A DNA stretch of 64,000 bases from Geodermatophilus siccatus (GCF_900103785.1 NZ_FNHE01000014.1:1-64000); one strand, 5' to 3'; numbered from the stretch's first letter, positions 39,383 to 48,099 are shown. The notes: generated by a model from the letters alone, not told the origin. Made by a program: numbers and translations.

Positions 39383-39997
39383 GTGCACGGACAGCACCAC
39401 CGTTTCGCTGACAACCCCTTCGCAGGCATGCGCGGCGGGTTCCGCGGCCCGCGCGGCCGCGGTCCCGGCGGTCGCGGCCGGGGGCCGGACGCCCCGCCCC
39501 CGGTGGAGCGGGCCGAGGTCGCCGGCTGGTTCGCCGGGCGGCTGCCCGACGACTGGTTCACCGGGCCGGTCGAGCTCACCGTCGACCGCGACGAGATCAC
39601 CGTCGTCGGCACCCTGGCCGAGCCGGAGGCCGGCGAGGGCGACGCCGCCGCGGCGCGGGCCGGGCGGATCGCCCGCTTCCGCGAGGAGACCCGCGAGCAG
39701 CGCATGGCCGTCGCCGACGCCGCCCAGGCCCGCTACGGCCGGTCGGTCGCGTGGGGCGCGGCCTGCGGCGACGTCCGGGAGGTGTTCACCAACCTCTCGG
39801 TGCCGGTGATGACCCGGCTGCGGCAGCCCGAGCGGCTGGTCCTCGACACGCTCGTGGACGCCGGGGTCGCCCGGTCCCGGTCCGAGGCGCTGGCCTGGGC
39901 GGTACGGCTGGTCGCCCAGCACACCGACGAGTGGCTCGGTGAGCTGCGCGCGGCGATGGCCGCGGTCGAGGAGGTCCGCGCCCGGGGCCCGCAGTAG
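39383..39997 (+). CDS. Probable ribbon-helix-helix DNA-binding protein
   Basis: 204 aa. The N-terminal 40 residues are Gly/Arg-rich (RGPRGRGPGGRGRG), resembling nucleic-acid-binding RGG tails. A middle domain (40-130, GWFAGRLPDDWFTGPVELTV) is unrecognised. Residues 137-178 read as an RHH unit: a short strand NLSVPVMTRL, a helix RLVLDTLVDAG, and ARSRSEALAWAVRLV as the second helix. GTG at 39383 has GGGAGG upstream. The palindrome over its own -10 suggests autoregulation. The RHH call is by eye and needs a profile search. Confidence 0.7.
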   Translation: MHGQHHRFADNPFAGMRGGFRGPRGRGPGGRGRGPDAPPPVERAEVAGWFAGRLPDDWFTGPVELTVDRDEITVVGTLAEPEAGEGDAAAARAGRIARFREETREQRMAVADAAQARYGRSVAWGAACGDVREVFTNLSVPVMTRLRQPERLVLDTLVDAGVARSRSEALAWAVRLVAQHTDEWLGELRAAMAAVEEVRARGPQ

Positions 39998-40055
39998 GAG
40001 GACCCTCCTGCCCCTCACCCCTCGCTCGCTCGGGGCGGGACCCTGCAGGAGGGCC
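39998..40055 (+). repeat. Family A repeat, copy A5
   Basis: Starts directly after the TAG stop of the RHH-type gene. The outer stem GGACCCTCCTGC pairs with GCAGGAGGGCC; the core is CCTCGCTCGCTCGGGGCGGG. Confidence 0.85.
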
Positions 40056-40075
40056 GGCTCTGCCAGGCTGCCGGC

Positions 40076-40738
40076 GTGCCGTCGTCCACCGAGCTGCTCC
40101 AGGCCACCTACCGCGCCCTGTCCGCCCTGGTCAGGGACCTGCGGCCGGAGGAGGCCTGGCAGCCGACCGGGTGCACCGGGTGGGCGGTCCTGGACCTGAC
40201 GCTGCACCTGGTCGACGACGCCCGCCGGGGCCTGGTCGCGCTGGCCACCCCGGCGGCCCCGCCGGCCACGAGCGACGCCGTCGCCTACTGGCGGGCCTGG
40301 CAGCCAACCGCGGCGCAGGACGCGGACGTCGCCTGGCGCACCCGCGTCCGCGCCAGCGTGGCCGGCGGGCCGGCGGAGCTGTCCGGCGTGTACGCCGAGC
40401 TCGTGGCGGCGGTCGGTGTGGCCGCGGGCCGGTCCCGGCCCGAGGACCTGGTCGGCACCCAGGGGCACGTGCTGCGCACCGACGACCTGCTGTCCACGCT
40501 GGCCGTGGAGGCTGCCGTGCACCACCTGGACCTGGTGACCTGCCTCGACCGTCCCGGTCCGGCACCCGAGGCGCTCGCCGAGGTCCGCCGGGTGCTCGAG
40601 GGCCTGCTCGGCGACCCGCTGCCGGCCGGGTGGGACGACGCGACGGCAGCTCGGCGCGGCACCGGCCGGGAGCCTCTGGACGACGCCGACCGCGCCGTCC
40701 TGGGCGCGTCGGCGGAGCGCTTCCCCCTGTTCGGCTGA
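40076..40738 (+). CDS. Maleylpyruvate isomerase N-terminal/DinB-like domain protein
   Basis: 220 aa. Four-helix DinB-like fold of mycothiol-dependent enzymes: WQPTGCTGWAVLDLTLHLVDD near residue 23 with the conserved His, and AVEAAVHHLDLVTCLDRPGP near residue 145 with the two adjacent His ligands. Members are often mycothiol-dependent transferases, and mca in this window shows mycothiol is used. The reaction is unknown. GTG start at 40076. Confidence 0.82.
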   Translation: MPSSTELLQATYRALSALVRDLRPEEAWQPTGCTGWAVLDLTLHLVDDARRGLVALATPAAPPATSDAVAYWRAWQPTAAQDADVAWRTRVRASVAGGPAELSGVYAELVAAVGVAAGRSRPEDLVGTQGHVLRTDDLLSTLAVEAAVHHLDLVTCLDRPGPAPEALAEVRRVLEGLLGDPLPAGWDDATAARRGTGREPLDDADRAVLGASAERFPLFG

Positions 40739-40780
40739 GGGGTCGCGGCCCCGTTCCGCGCAGCCAGGGACACTGGGGCC

Positions 40781-42034
40781 GTGCCAGCCAGCGCCGCCGT
40801 CCCCATCGACACCGACGTCCTCGTGGTGGGTGCCGGCCCGGCGGGTGCGGCGGCCGCCGCATGGGCCGCGCGGGCCGGGCACGACGTCGTGCTCGCCGAC
40901 GCGGCCGTCTTCCCCCGCGACAAGACCTGCGGCGACGGGCTGACCCCGCGGGCGATCGCCGAGCTCGACCTCCTGGGCCTGGGGGACTGGGCGCGCTCGC
41001 GGGCGCGCAACCGCGGGCTGCGTGCCGCCGGCTTCGGCCGGACGTGGGAGCTGCCCTGGCCCGGCGGCGAGTTCCCCGACCACGGCAGCGCGGTGCCGCG
41101 CACGGAGCTCGACGCCCGCATCCGCCAGGTGGCCCTGACCGACGGCGCCGTCCCGCTGGAGGGGGCACGGGCCGTCGACGTCGAGCGGGACGGCGACCGG
41201 GTGGCCGGGGTGGTGTTCGAGCTCGCCGACGAGGAGACGGTCACGGTCGGCTGCCGGCGGCTGGTCGTGGCCGACGGCGTCCGCTCGCCGCTGGGCCGGG
41301 TGCTCGGCCGCGAGTGGCACCGCGACACCGCCTACGGCGTGGCCGCCCGCGGCTACGTCCGCTCCGGCCGTGCGGACGACGAGTGGATCTCCTCGCACCT
41401 GGAGCTGCGCGGCGCCGAGGGAGAGCTGCTCTCCGGCTACGGCTGGGTGTTCCCGCTCGGTGCGGAGGCCGGGCAGGTCAACATCGGCGTCGGCACGCTG
41501 GCCACCGCCCGCCGTCCCGCCGGGGTGCAGCTCAAGGCCCTGATGGAGGTCTACGCCGACGCCCGCCGGGAGGACTGGCGGCTCGACGGGCCGGTGGAGG
41601 CGCCGGCGTCGGCGCTGCTGCCCATGGGTGGCGCGGTCTCCGGGGTGGCCGGCCGCAACTGGGCGCTGGTCGGCGACGCGGCCGGGTGCGTCAACCCGCT
41701 CAACGGCGAGGGCATCGACTACGGCCTGGAGACCGGTCGCAGCGTGGTCGGCCTCCTCGGCGAGGAGGACTGGACCGCCGCCTGGCCGGCGGAGCTGCGG
41801 CGGCACTACGGCGAGGCGTTCTCCATCGCCCGGCGCCTGGCCGGCCTGCTCACCGTCCCGCGCCTCCTGCCGGCCGCCGGCCCGGTCGGCATGCGCTCGC
41901 GGGCGCTGATGACCGTCGCGCTGCGGGTCATGGGCAACCTGGTCACCGACGCCGACCGCGACCTCGTCGCCCGCGCCTGGCGCACCGCCGGCCGGCTGTC
42001 GACCCGCATCGACCACCGCCCGCCGTTCAGCTGA
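40781..42034 (+). CDS. Geranylgeranyl reductase family FAD oxidoreductase
   Basis: 417 aa. FAD-binding fold DVLVVGAGPAGAAAAAWAAR near residue 10, DKTCGDGLTPRAIAELD near residue 47 (the substrate-side Cys motif of GGR enzymes), VVADGVRSPLGRVLGR near residue 160, and GDAAGCVNPLNGEGIDYGLE near residue 297. Such enzymes reduce isoprenoid double bonds, for example in menaquinone or polyprenol lipids (compare M. tuberculosis MenJ). A cis-prenyl synthase lies 1 kb downstream, which would fit isoprenoid metabolism. GTG start at 40781. Confidence 0.9.
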   Translation: MPASAAVPIDTDVLVVGAGPAGAAAAAWAARAGHDVVLADAAVFPRDKTCGDGLTPRAIAELDLLGLGDWARSRARNRGLRAAGFGRTWELPWPGGEFPDHGSAVPRTELDARIRQVALTDGAVPLEGARAVDVERDGDRVAGVVFELADEETVTVGCRRLVVADGVRSPLGRVLGREWHRDTAYGVAARGYVRSGRADDEWISSHLELRGAEGELLSGYGWVFPLGAEAGQVNIGVGTLATARRPAGVQLKALMEVYADARREDWRLDGPVEAPASALLPMGGAVSGVAGRNWALVGDAAGCVNPLNGEGIDYGLETGRSVVGLLGEEDWTAAWPAELRRHYGEAFSIARRLAGLLTVPRLLPAAGPVGMRSRALMTVALRVMGNLVTDADRDLVARAWRTAGRLSTRIDHRPPFS

Positions 42035-42050
42035 GGCGACCGACGAGGGG

Positions 42051-42136
42051 TCACGCCGAGTGGGGCCCGGAGGGCTCCGCGCAGGCGGGACGCAGCGGCT
42101 CAGCGCACGCCGGGGACGGCACCTGGCCGCGGTGTC
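42051..42136 (-). repeat. Family B repeat, copy B1
   Basis: On the minus strand it reads ACACCGCGGCCAGGTGCCGT... GCTGAGCCGCTGCG... GCGGAGCCCTCCGGGCCCCA, about 80% like B2. It lies 18 bp beyond the stop of the PAQR gene, in that gene's direction. Confidence 0.75.
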
Positions 42137-42154
42137 GGCCGGTAGGCCGACAGA

Positions 42155-42967
42155 TCACACGAATGGGCTCGAGTACATCGCGAAGTAGACGGCGATGTAG
42201 TGGCAGATGGCGGCCACGACGGTCATCGCGTGGAAGACCTCGTGGTAGCCGAAGACGCCGGGCCAGGGGTTGGGCTTCTTGACCGCGTAGGCCACCCCGC
42301 CCAGCGTGTAGAGCACCCCACCGACGGCCAGCAGCACCAGCGAGGTCACGCCGGCGATGTGCAGGATGTCGGTGAGGATGAAGACGGCGACCCAGCCCAG
42401 GCCGATGTAGAGGGGCACGCCCACCCAGCGCGGCGCGGTCGGCCAGGTGAGCTTGAGCGAGACGCCGGCCAGTGCGCCGGCCCAGACGCCGGCGAGCACC
42501 CAGTAGCCGGTGGGCTGGTCGACCGCCAGGAGCGAGAACGGCGTGTACGTGCCCGCGATGAACAGGAAGATCATCGAGTGGTCGAGCCGTTTCATGATCT
42601 TCCAGCCGCGCGGTGACCAGCGGCGGCGGTGGTAGAGCGCGCTGATGCCGAACAGGCCGCAGATGGTCAGGCAGTAGACGGTCACCGAGAGGCCGGCGCG
42701 GGCACCGAGCGCGAAGCCCAGCGGGACGAGCACCGCCCCGGCGACGATCGCGCCGAAGAAGGAGAACAGGTGCAGCCAGCCGCGCATCCGCGGCCGGGTG
42801 TCGGGGTGGTCCCAGTCGCTGTCGCCGAAGTCCTCGGCGGTCCAGGCGCGTTCGACCTGCTCGCCCTCCCGGAGGACGGTGGCCACCGCCGGGCCGGGAG
42901 GCGCCTCGATCCGGGCGCCGTCGGCCTCGACGCGGACGGTCTCGCCCTCGCTGCGGGGGACGCTCAT
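42155..42967 (-). CDS. PAQR/hemolysin III family membrane protein
   Basis: 270 aa with seven predicted helices in the C-terminal 200 residues and a soluble N-terminal 60. Conserved PAQR motifs: FGISALYHRRRWSPRGWKIM near residue 105, RLDHSMIFLFIAGTYTPF near residue 125, and GYHEVFHAMTVVAAICHYIA near the C-terminus, where Ser, Asp and His residues form the putative zinc site. Activity in bacteria is unsettled (possibly lipid hydrolysis). Corresponds by order to M. tuberculosis Rv1085c and is divergent from the cis-prenyl synthase gene, as Rv1085c is from Rv1086. Confidence 0.9.
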   Translation of the reverse strand: MSVPRSEGETVRVEADGARIEAPPGPAVATVLREGEQVERAWTAEDFGDSDWDHPDTRPRMRGWLHLFSFFGAIVAGAVLVPLGFALGARAGLSVTVYCLTICGLFGISALYHRRRWSPRGWKIMKRLDHSMIFLFIAGTYTPFSLLAVDQPTGYWVLAGVWAGALAGVSLKLTWPTAPRWVGVPLYIGLGWVAVFILTDILHIAGVTSLVLLAVGGVLYTLGGVAYAVKKPNPWPGVFGYHEVFHAMTVVAAICHYIAVYFAMYSSPFV

Positions 42968-43087
42968 GGGCCGAGGTTACGCACGCGTAGGGAGGGCGGC
43001 GACGGGACCGGGGTGTGAGGTCCCCGGCAGTCCCGTGGACCTTCGTGCAGGTCGGGGACGGGTGCGCACGACCTCGCGGAGTGGGCC

Positions 43088-43093
43088 TACTGT
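43088..43093 (+). promoter_or_regulatory. -10 element TACTGT for the cis-prenyl synthase gene
   Basis: TACTGT ends 8 bp before GTG 43102, again in leaderless position. It lies in the 134-bp divergent gap with the PAQR gene. Confidence 0.4.
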
Positions 43094-43101
43094 GACCCAC
43101 C

Positions 43102-43881
43102 GTGGGGGTGCGGCAGTGGGCACGCGACGTCCTCACCCAGGTGTACGAACGCCGGCTGGCCCGGGCGCTCGAGGGCGCGGCGATCCCGCGGCACGTCGGG
43201 GTGATCGTCGACGGCAACCGGCGGTGGGCGCGGGCCATCGGCCTGGAGGACCCCAACGCCGGCCACCGCCGCGGCGCGGACAAGATCGCCGGCTTCCTCG
43301 GCTGGTGCGACGAGGCCGGCGTCGAGGTGGTCACCCTCTTCCTGCTCTCCACCGACAACCTGTCCCGCCCCGAGCCCGAGCTGGTGCCGCTGCTGCGGAT
43401 CATCGAGGGCGTCGCCGAGGACCTCGCCGCCCCGGACCGGCGCTGGCAGCTGCGCCCGGTGGGCGCCCTGGAGCTGCTGCCCGCCGAGACGGTCGCCGTC
43501 CTCAAGCAGGCCGCCGAGGACACCCGCGACCGGCCGGGCGCGACGGTCAACCTCGCCGTGGGCTACGGGGGACGCCGGGAGATCGCCGACGCCGTCCGCT
43601 CGCTGCTGGCCGAGCACGCCGAGCGGGGGACGACGCTGGACGAGCTGATCAGCGTGCTCGACGTCGAGCACATCGCCGAGCACCTCTACACCCGCGGCCA
43701 GCCCGATCCCGACCTGGTCATCCGCACCAGCGGGGAGCAGCGGCTCTCGGGCTTCCTGCTCTGGCAGACCGCGCACTCGGAGTTCCACTTCACCGACGTC
43801 TACTGGCCCGACTTCCGCCGCGTCGACTTCCTGCGGGCGCTGCGCGCCTACGCCGCCCGGCACCGGCGCTTCGGCGGCTGA
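43102..43881 (+). CDS. cis-Prenyltransferase (short Z-isoprenyl diphosphate synthase/UppS family)
   Basis: 259 aa. Condenses isopentenyl diphosphate with an allylic primer to give Z-prenyl diphosphates used for polyprenyl carriers. Seen: HVGVIVDGNRRWARAIGLED near residue 33 (catalytic Asp and DGNRRWA), GHRRGADKI, FLLSTDNLSRP near residue 87, VNLAVGYGGRREI near residue 152, and C-terminal DLVIRTSGEQRLSGFLLWQ and EFHFTDVYWPDF. Position after the PAQR gene matches Rv1086, the short-chain enzyme of M. tuberculosis; product length is not readable here. Confidence 0.94.
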   Translation: MGVRQWARDVLTQVYERRLARALEGAAIPRHVGVIVDGNRRWARAIGLEDPNAGHRRGADKIAGFLGWCDEAGVEVVTLFLLSTDNLSRPEPELVPLLRIIEGVAEDLAAPDRRWQLRPVGALELLPAETVAVLKQAAEDTRDRPGATVNLAVGYGGRREIADAVRSLLAEHAERGTTLDELISVLDVEHIAEHLYTRGQPDPDLVIRTSGEQRLSGFLLWQTAHSEFHFTDVYWPDFRRVDFLRALRAYAARHRRFGG

Positions 43882-43894
43882 GAAACTGCTGGTC

Positions 43895-45109
43895 ATGGCC
43901 TCCGTCCTCGACGTCCCCCTGGAGTACGTGCGGCTCGGGCTGCGCTTCGACCGGCTCGAGCGCGGCTTCGTCGACGCGTACACCGGTGACAAGCGGGTCC
44001 GCGCCGAGGTGGAGGACGAGTCGGCGCCCACCCCGCAGGGGCTGCGCGACCAGGCCCGCGGGCTGCTGGCCGAGCTGACGTCGGCCGACCTGCCGGCCGA
44101 CCGCGCCGGGTTCCTCCGCGGGCAGCTCACCGGTCTGGAGTGCAGCGCCCGCAAGCTGGCCGGCGAGCCGGTGCCCTTCCTCGACGAGGTGCGCAGCTAC
44201 TTCCAGGTCGACCTCACCCTCGGCGACCCGGCCGCCTACGCCGCCGCGCACGCCGAGCTCGACGCCCTGCTGCCCGGCAACGGCCCGCTGGCCGACCGCT
44301 ACGCCGCCCACCGGCGCCGCGAGGAGTGCCCGCCGGAGCGGCTGGCCGAGGCGGTGCACGCCCTGTCCAGCGCGCTGCGCGACCGGGCCCGCGCCGACTA
44401 CGGGCTGCCCGAGGTGGAGACGGTGCGCTACGAGGTGGTCACCGACCAGCCGTGGTCGGGCTTCAACTACTACGAGGGCGACTACCGCTCCCGCGTGGCG
44501 ATCAACGCCGACCTGCCGCACCGGCTGGGCCAGCTGCCGCACCTGGTGGCCCACGAGGCCTATCCGGGGCACCACACCGAGCACTGCCGCAAGGAGCTGG
44601 GCCTGGTCGAGCGCGGCTCGCGGCTCGAGCACACCGTCTTCCTGGTCAACACCCCCGAGTGCCTCATGGCCGAGGGACTGGCCGACCTCGGCGTGCAGGC
44701 CGCGATCGGCGACGGCTGGGGCCCCTGGGCGGCCGAGGTGCTCGGCGACCTCGGGCTGCACTTCGACGGGCACCTCGCCGAGCGGGTCGCCGCGGCGACC
44801 GCGCCGCTCAACCGGGTGCGCCAGGACGCCGCCGTCCTGCTGCACGACCGCGGCGCCTCCACCGACGAGGTGGCCGCCTTCATCCAGCGCTGGTCGCTGG
44901 TCAGCGGTGACCGGGCCCGCCAGCAGCTGCGCTTCCTCACCCACCCGCTGTGGCGGGCCTACACCACCACCTACGTCGAGGGCTTCGACCTGCTCTCGCG
45001 GTGGCTGGACGCCCGCCCGGCCGACCAGCCGGTGGCCGACCGCTTCGTCCGCCTGCTCGACGAGCCCCTCACCCCGGCCGCCGTCGCCGGCGAGCTGCGG
45101 GCGGGCTGA
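43895..45109 (+). CDS. DUF885 family protein, putative metallopeptidase
   Basis: 404 aa. Contains LPHLVAHEAYPGHHTEHCRKE near residue 213, the HExxxGHH-like motif typical of DUF885, and NTPECLMAEGLADLGVQAAI about 40 residues on, supplying a possible Glu ligand. The family is distantly related to zinc carboxypeptidases. No signal peptide, so probably cytoplasmic. ATG at 43895, 13 bp after the cis-prenyl synthase. This form is shorter than the common 550-aa DUF885 proteins. Confidence 0.85.
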   Translation: MASVLDVPLEYVRLGLRFDRLERGFVDAYTGDKRVRAEVEDESAPTPQGLRDQARGLLAELTSADLPADRAGFLRGQLTGLECSARKLAGEPVPFLDEVRSYFQVDLTLGDPAAYAAAHAELDALLPGNGPLADRYAAHRRREECPPERLAEAVHALSSALRDRARADYGLPEVETVRYEVVTDQPWSGFNYYEGDYRSRVAINADLPHRLGQLPHLVAHEAYPGHHTEHCRKELGLVERGSRLEHTVFLVNTPECLMAEGLADLGVQAAIGDGWGPWAAEVLGDLGLHFDGHLAERVAAATAPLNRVRQDAAVLLHDRGASTDEVAAFIQRWSLVSGDRARQQLRFLTHPLWRAYTTTYVEGFDLLSRWLDARPADQPVADRFVRLLDEPLTPAAVAGELRAG

Positions 45110-45139
45110 GCAGGCGGGTGGGACGTGGCGGGGGGTGAC

Positions 45140-45316
45140 ATGGCGCGGCACAGCCCGGAGGAGGCCCGGGACCTGGGCCTGTGGACGGCGGGCTGGCTGG
45201 CCGTGCTGCTGGTCGGCGGGCTGTGGTGGCTGGGCGACCTGCGCGTCCAGTGGCCGGTCCTGCTGGTGCCGCTGGTGTGGGTGCTGGTCGCCCTCCGGCC
45301 GCGCCGTCGCCGCTGA
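45140..45316 (+). CDS. Small two-helix membrane protein
   Basis: 58 aa from ATG 45140, or 63 from GTG 45125. N-terminal MARHSPEEARDLGLW, then two hydrophobic stretches (about 16-30 and 36-51) with a short DLRVQWP turn, ending [13 protein letters not shown] run precedes the ATG. Function unknown. Confidence 0.65.
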   Translation: MARHSPEEARDLGLWTAGWLAVLLVGGLWWLGDLRVQWPVLLVPLVWVLVALRPRRRR

Positions 45317-45390
45317 GACGGCCGGGACCGGTGGTGCCCCGAAGGGGGGACACGCCGCCCGTTCGACATGTTCCTGTCACCTCCCGGGCC

Positions 45391-45549
45391 TAACGTCCGC
45401 GGTGGACGGCGAGCTCACCTCGCCGACCACGGGAGGCCCGGTTGGTGCTGACGATCTCGTCGACCAGGGGGGGCCGGCACCCGGCCCCTCGGCCGGGGCC
45501 CGGCCACCTTCGAGCCGGGGCGCGTGCCGCGCCCCCACGGGAGTCGACC
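45391..45549 (+). promoter_or_regulatory. Structured leader upstream of phoH2
   Basis: A -10-like TAACGT (45391-45396) is followed by four successive hairpins: 45402-45430 (CGGCGAG/CTCGCCG core), 45435-45474 (GACGA/TCGTC within GGCCC/GGGCC), 45483-45500 (GGCCCC/GGGGCC) and 45517-45535 (GGGGCGCG/CGCGCCCC, tgc loop), then GGGAG before GTG 45550. It does not match a riboswitch I recognise. Confidence 0.45.
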
Positions 45550-46848
45550 GTGACCACTCACCGCCGCACGTTCGTCCTGGACACCTCCGTCCTGCTGTCC
45601 GACCCCGGCGCGCTGCTGCGCATGGGTGCCCACGACGTGGTCCTCCCGCTCGTCGTGATCGGGGAGCTCGAGGACAAGCGCAACCACCCGGAGCTGGGCT
45701 GGTTCGCCCGGCAGGCGCTGCGGCTGCTCGACGACCTGCGGGTGCAGCACGGCCGGCTCGACGCCCCGGTGCCGGTCGGCGAGGACGGCGGCACGCTGCA
45801 CGTCGAGCTCAACCACAGCGACCCGTCGGTGCTGCCGGCCGGCTTCCGCAACGACAGCAACGACAGCCGGATCATGGTGGTGGGGCTGAACCTGCGCGCC
45901 GAGGGGCAGGACGTCTGCCTCATCACCAAGGACGTGCCGCTGCGGGTCAAGGCCGCGGCCGTGGGGCTGGACACCGACGAGTACCGGGCGCTGGACGCCG
46001 TCGACGCCGGCTGGACCGGGATGGCCGAGCTCTCCCTCGACGACGCCGAGCTCGCCGGCCTGTACGACGAGGGCGAGGCGTACGTGCCGGCCGCCGCCGA
46101 GCTGCCCGCGCACACCGGGCTGGTGCTGCTGTCCTCCCGCGGCTCGGCGCTCGGGCGGGTGACGCCGGACAAGCACGTGCGGCTGGTGCGCGGCGACCGC
46201 GAGGCCTTCGGGCTGCACGGCCGCTCCGCGGAGCAGCGGATCGCGCTGGACCTGCTGCTCGACCCGGAGATCGGCATCGTGTCGCTCGGCGGGCGGGCCG
46301 GCACCGGCAAGTCGGCGCTGGCGCTGTGCGCGGGCCTGGAGTCGGTGATGGAGCGGCGCGCGCACGCGAAGGTCGTCGTCTTCCGGCCGCTCTACGCCGT
46401 CGGCGGCCAGGAGCTCGGGTACCTCCCGGGCAGCGAGGGCGACAAGATGTCGCCCTGGGCGCAGGCGGTCTACGACACCCTCGGCGCGCTGGTGTCCAGG
46501 GACGTGCTCGACGAGATCGCCTCGCGCGACCTCATCGAGGTGCTGCCGCTGACCCACATCCGCGGGCGGTCGCTGCACGACTCGTTCGTGATCGTCGACG
46601 AGGCGCAGTCCCTCGAGCGCGGGGTGCTGCTGACCGTGTTGTCGCGGCTGGGCTCGGGCTCGCGGGTGGTGCTCACCCACGACGTCGCCCAGCGCGACAA
46701 CCTGCGGGTCGGCCGGCACGACGGCGTCGCCGCGGTGGTCGAGCAGCTCAAGGGCCACCCGCTGTTCGCCCACGTGACGCTGACCCGCTCCGAGCGCTCG
46801 CCGATCGCCGCGCTGGTCACCGAGATGCTGGAGGACCTCCCGCGCTGA
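45550..46848 (+). CDS. phoH2: PhoH2: PIN-domain RNase fused to PhoH ATPase
   Basis: 432 aa. N-terminal PIN domain (1-150) with acidic metal ligands in [12 protein letters not shown] and [10 protein letters not shown]-terminal PhoH ATPase with Walker [14 protein letters not shown] near residue 247 and Walker [14 protein letters not shown] near residue 345. Mycobacterial PhoH2 is an RNA helicase/RNase that forms a toxin-antitoxin pair with an upstream small gene, phoAT. No such gene is visible upstream; instead there is a hairpin-rich leader. GTG at 45550 has GGGAG 6 bp before it. Confidence 0.93.
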   Translation: MTTHRRTFVLDTSVLLSDPGALLRMGAHDVVLPLVVIGELEDKRNHPELGWFARQALRLLDDLRVQHGRLDAPVPVGEDGGTLHVELNHSDPSVLPAGFRNDSNDSRIMVVGLNLRAEGQDVCLITKDVPLRVKAAAVGLDTDEYRALDAVDAGWTGMAELSLDDAELAGLYDEGEAYVPAAAELPAHTGLVLLSSRGSALGRVTPDKHVRLVRGDREAFGLHGRSAEQRIALDLLLDPEIGIVSLGGRAGTGKSALALCAGLESVMERRAHAKVVVFRPLYAVGGQELGYLPGSEGDKMSPWAQAVYDTLGALVSRDVLDEIASRDLIEVLPLTHIRGRSLHDSFVIVDEAQSLERGVLLTVLSRLGSGSRVVLTHDVAQRDNLRVGRHDGVAAVVEQLKGHPLFAHVTLTRSERSPIAALVTEMLEDLPR

Positions 46849-46886
46849 CCCGGCGCGTCCGCGCGGCCGCGCGGCCGACCGGCCGC

Positions 46887-46952
46887 ATTGCCGGGGTTCC
46901 TCGTGCATCGCGGGTCCAGCAAGCCCGGCAGTGCACGAGGAACCCCCGCAAT
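46887..46952. repeat. Family C palindrome, copy C1
   Basis: A 66-bp near-palindrome: left arm ATTGCCGGGGTTCCTCGTGC (plus A), right arm TGCACGAGGAACCCCCGCAA (plus T), with one mismatch over 21 bp. The inner part can fold further (GCGGGT/AGCCCG). It lies 3 bp from the stop of the AbiEi/nuclease-like gene. Confidence 0.85.
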
Positions 46953-46955
46953 GGC

Positions 46956-47879
46956 TCAGCCGCGTCGGCGACGTCCGCGGGCGCGTGCCCGTCGCACCCG
47001 CTCGCCGACCACCGTGCCGGGCACGAGCTCAGCCCAGATCCAGCGCACGACGCCCCAGTCCTCGTCGCGGATGGCGTCCTCGCGGCGTTTCTCCTCGAAG
47101 ACGACCTCACCGGGATCCTGGCCCGGCCGGAGGCCGCGTCCGTACTTGATCCGACCGTCGAACTCACCGACGACGCGCTCCTCCTCCCACGCGAAGTCCA
47201 CGCGCCCCAGCTCCCGCCCGGACTCCGAGCGGATGATCCGCTGCAGGGTCGACGGCGCCAGGCCCAGCCGGTGCAGCAGGACCCGGCTGCGGCTCTCACC
47301 CGCGCTCTCGCTGCGCGCGTCGGCCAAGTCGAGGGCCCGAGCGGCGGCTCGGCTCCCTCGCGTGCCGGTCATCTCCTGGACCCGGCCGGCGAGGAGCGGT
47401 TGCTGCACGAGCCCGTGGTGCAGGGCGGCGTCGAGGAGGACCACAGCCGGCTCGAGCGGCAGTGGGCGGGCCAGGTCGAGCGCCGTCCGCACCGGGTCGG
47501 TCACCGGAAGACCGTCCACCTCCGTCACCTCGTGGTCGGCGAGGCGGGTCACGTGGGCGTGCAGGAAGCGGCCCACCTCGCTGGAGGCCGGACGTCGGCG
47601 GGTGACGTGCACACGGTCGAGACGGACCCCCCACAGCGGGAGCCCGTGGAGGACGGCGGCCGACTGGTGGCTGACCACTGCGGGACGGCGTAGCGAGGCC
47701 ATGGTGGCGGAGACGAGCAGACGGTGGCGTGCCTCCACCGTCAACGCGTCGGCCCCGATGACGTAGGCCCCCCGCCGCAGCCGGGTGAGGTCACCGCCGC
47801 GCACGTGCCGGGCGAGCTCGTCGTCGCTCCACCCTCTGGTCAGGGCGAGCCTCCGCAGTACCAGTCGATCGGTGTCCAT
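46956..47879 (-). CDS. AbiEi-type HTH protein with nuclease-like C-terminus
   Basis: 307 aa. Residues 1-60 resemble the winged-helix of type IV antitoxins (AbiEi): WSDDELARHVRGGDLTRLRR GAYV. The middle (60-170) matches the AbiEi C-domain pattern VSHQSAAVLHGLPLWG and VTDPVRTALDLAR. The C-terminal 80 residues read as a Vsr/DUF559-type PD-(D/E)XK fold: VDFAWEEERVVGEFDGRIKY, then EKRREDAIRDEDWGVVRW. ATG at 47879. No AbiEii nucleotidyltransferase toxin is adjacent, so it is an orphan. Palindromes C1 and C2 flank it. Nuclease activity is inferred. Confidence 0.8.
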   Translation of the reverse strand: MDTDRLVLRRLALTRGWSDDELARHVRGGDLTRLRRGAYVIGADALTVEARHRLLVSATMASLRRPAVVSHQSAAVLHGLPLWGVRLDRVHVTRRRPASSEVGRFLHAHVTRLADHEVTEVDGLPVTDPVRTALDLARPLPLEPAVVLLDAALHHGLVQQPLLAGRVQEMTGTRGSRAAARALDLADARSESAGESRSRVLLHRLGLAPSTLQRIIRSESGRELGRVDFAWEEERVVGEFDGRIKYGRGLRPGQDPGEVVFEEKRREDAIRDEDWGVVRWIWAELVPGTVVGERVRRARARGRRRRG

Positions 47880-47961
47880 GCCGGCACCGTGGCCCGGCCG
47901 ATCACCCGTCCGACGCGCTCGGCCTGATCGGTGGACGGCGGGAGCACCTGTGGACAGCGCG

Positions 47962-48026
47962 ATGCCGGGGTCCCTCGTGCATCGCGGGCCCTGCAGGACC
48001 GGCAATGGACGAGGAACCCCGGCAAT
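47962..48026. repeat. Family C palindrome, copy C2
   Basis: A 65-bp near-palindrome in the same orientation as C1, sharing CTCGTGCATCGCGGG and ACGAGGAACCCC. It lies 82 bp upstream of the AbiEi/nuclease-like gene's ATG. The two copies are about 1.07 kb apart as direct repeats. The remainder of 47880-48099 shows no gene. Confidence 0.85.
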
Positions 48027-48099
48027 TGGTCGGGGGCGAGGTCGGGGGGCGAGGGCAGGGGCCGAGGGGACGAGCGTGGGCGGAGCGTGGGCGCCGGGG

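Noticed and set aside
45317-45549. phoAT antitoxin gene or a ydaO-type riboswitch before phoH2
   Set aside because: No small ORF with start, SD and overlap to phoH2 was found. The leader lacks the conserved ydaO boxes I would expect. Only generic hairpins are supported.
46849-48099. Complete AbiE toxin-antitoxin system
   Set aside because: Only the AbiEi-like component is present; no AbiEii nucleotidyltransferase lies on either side.
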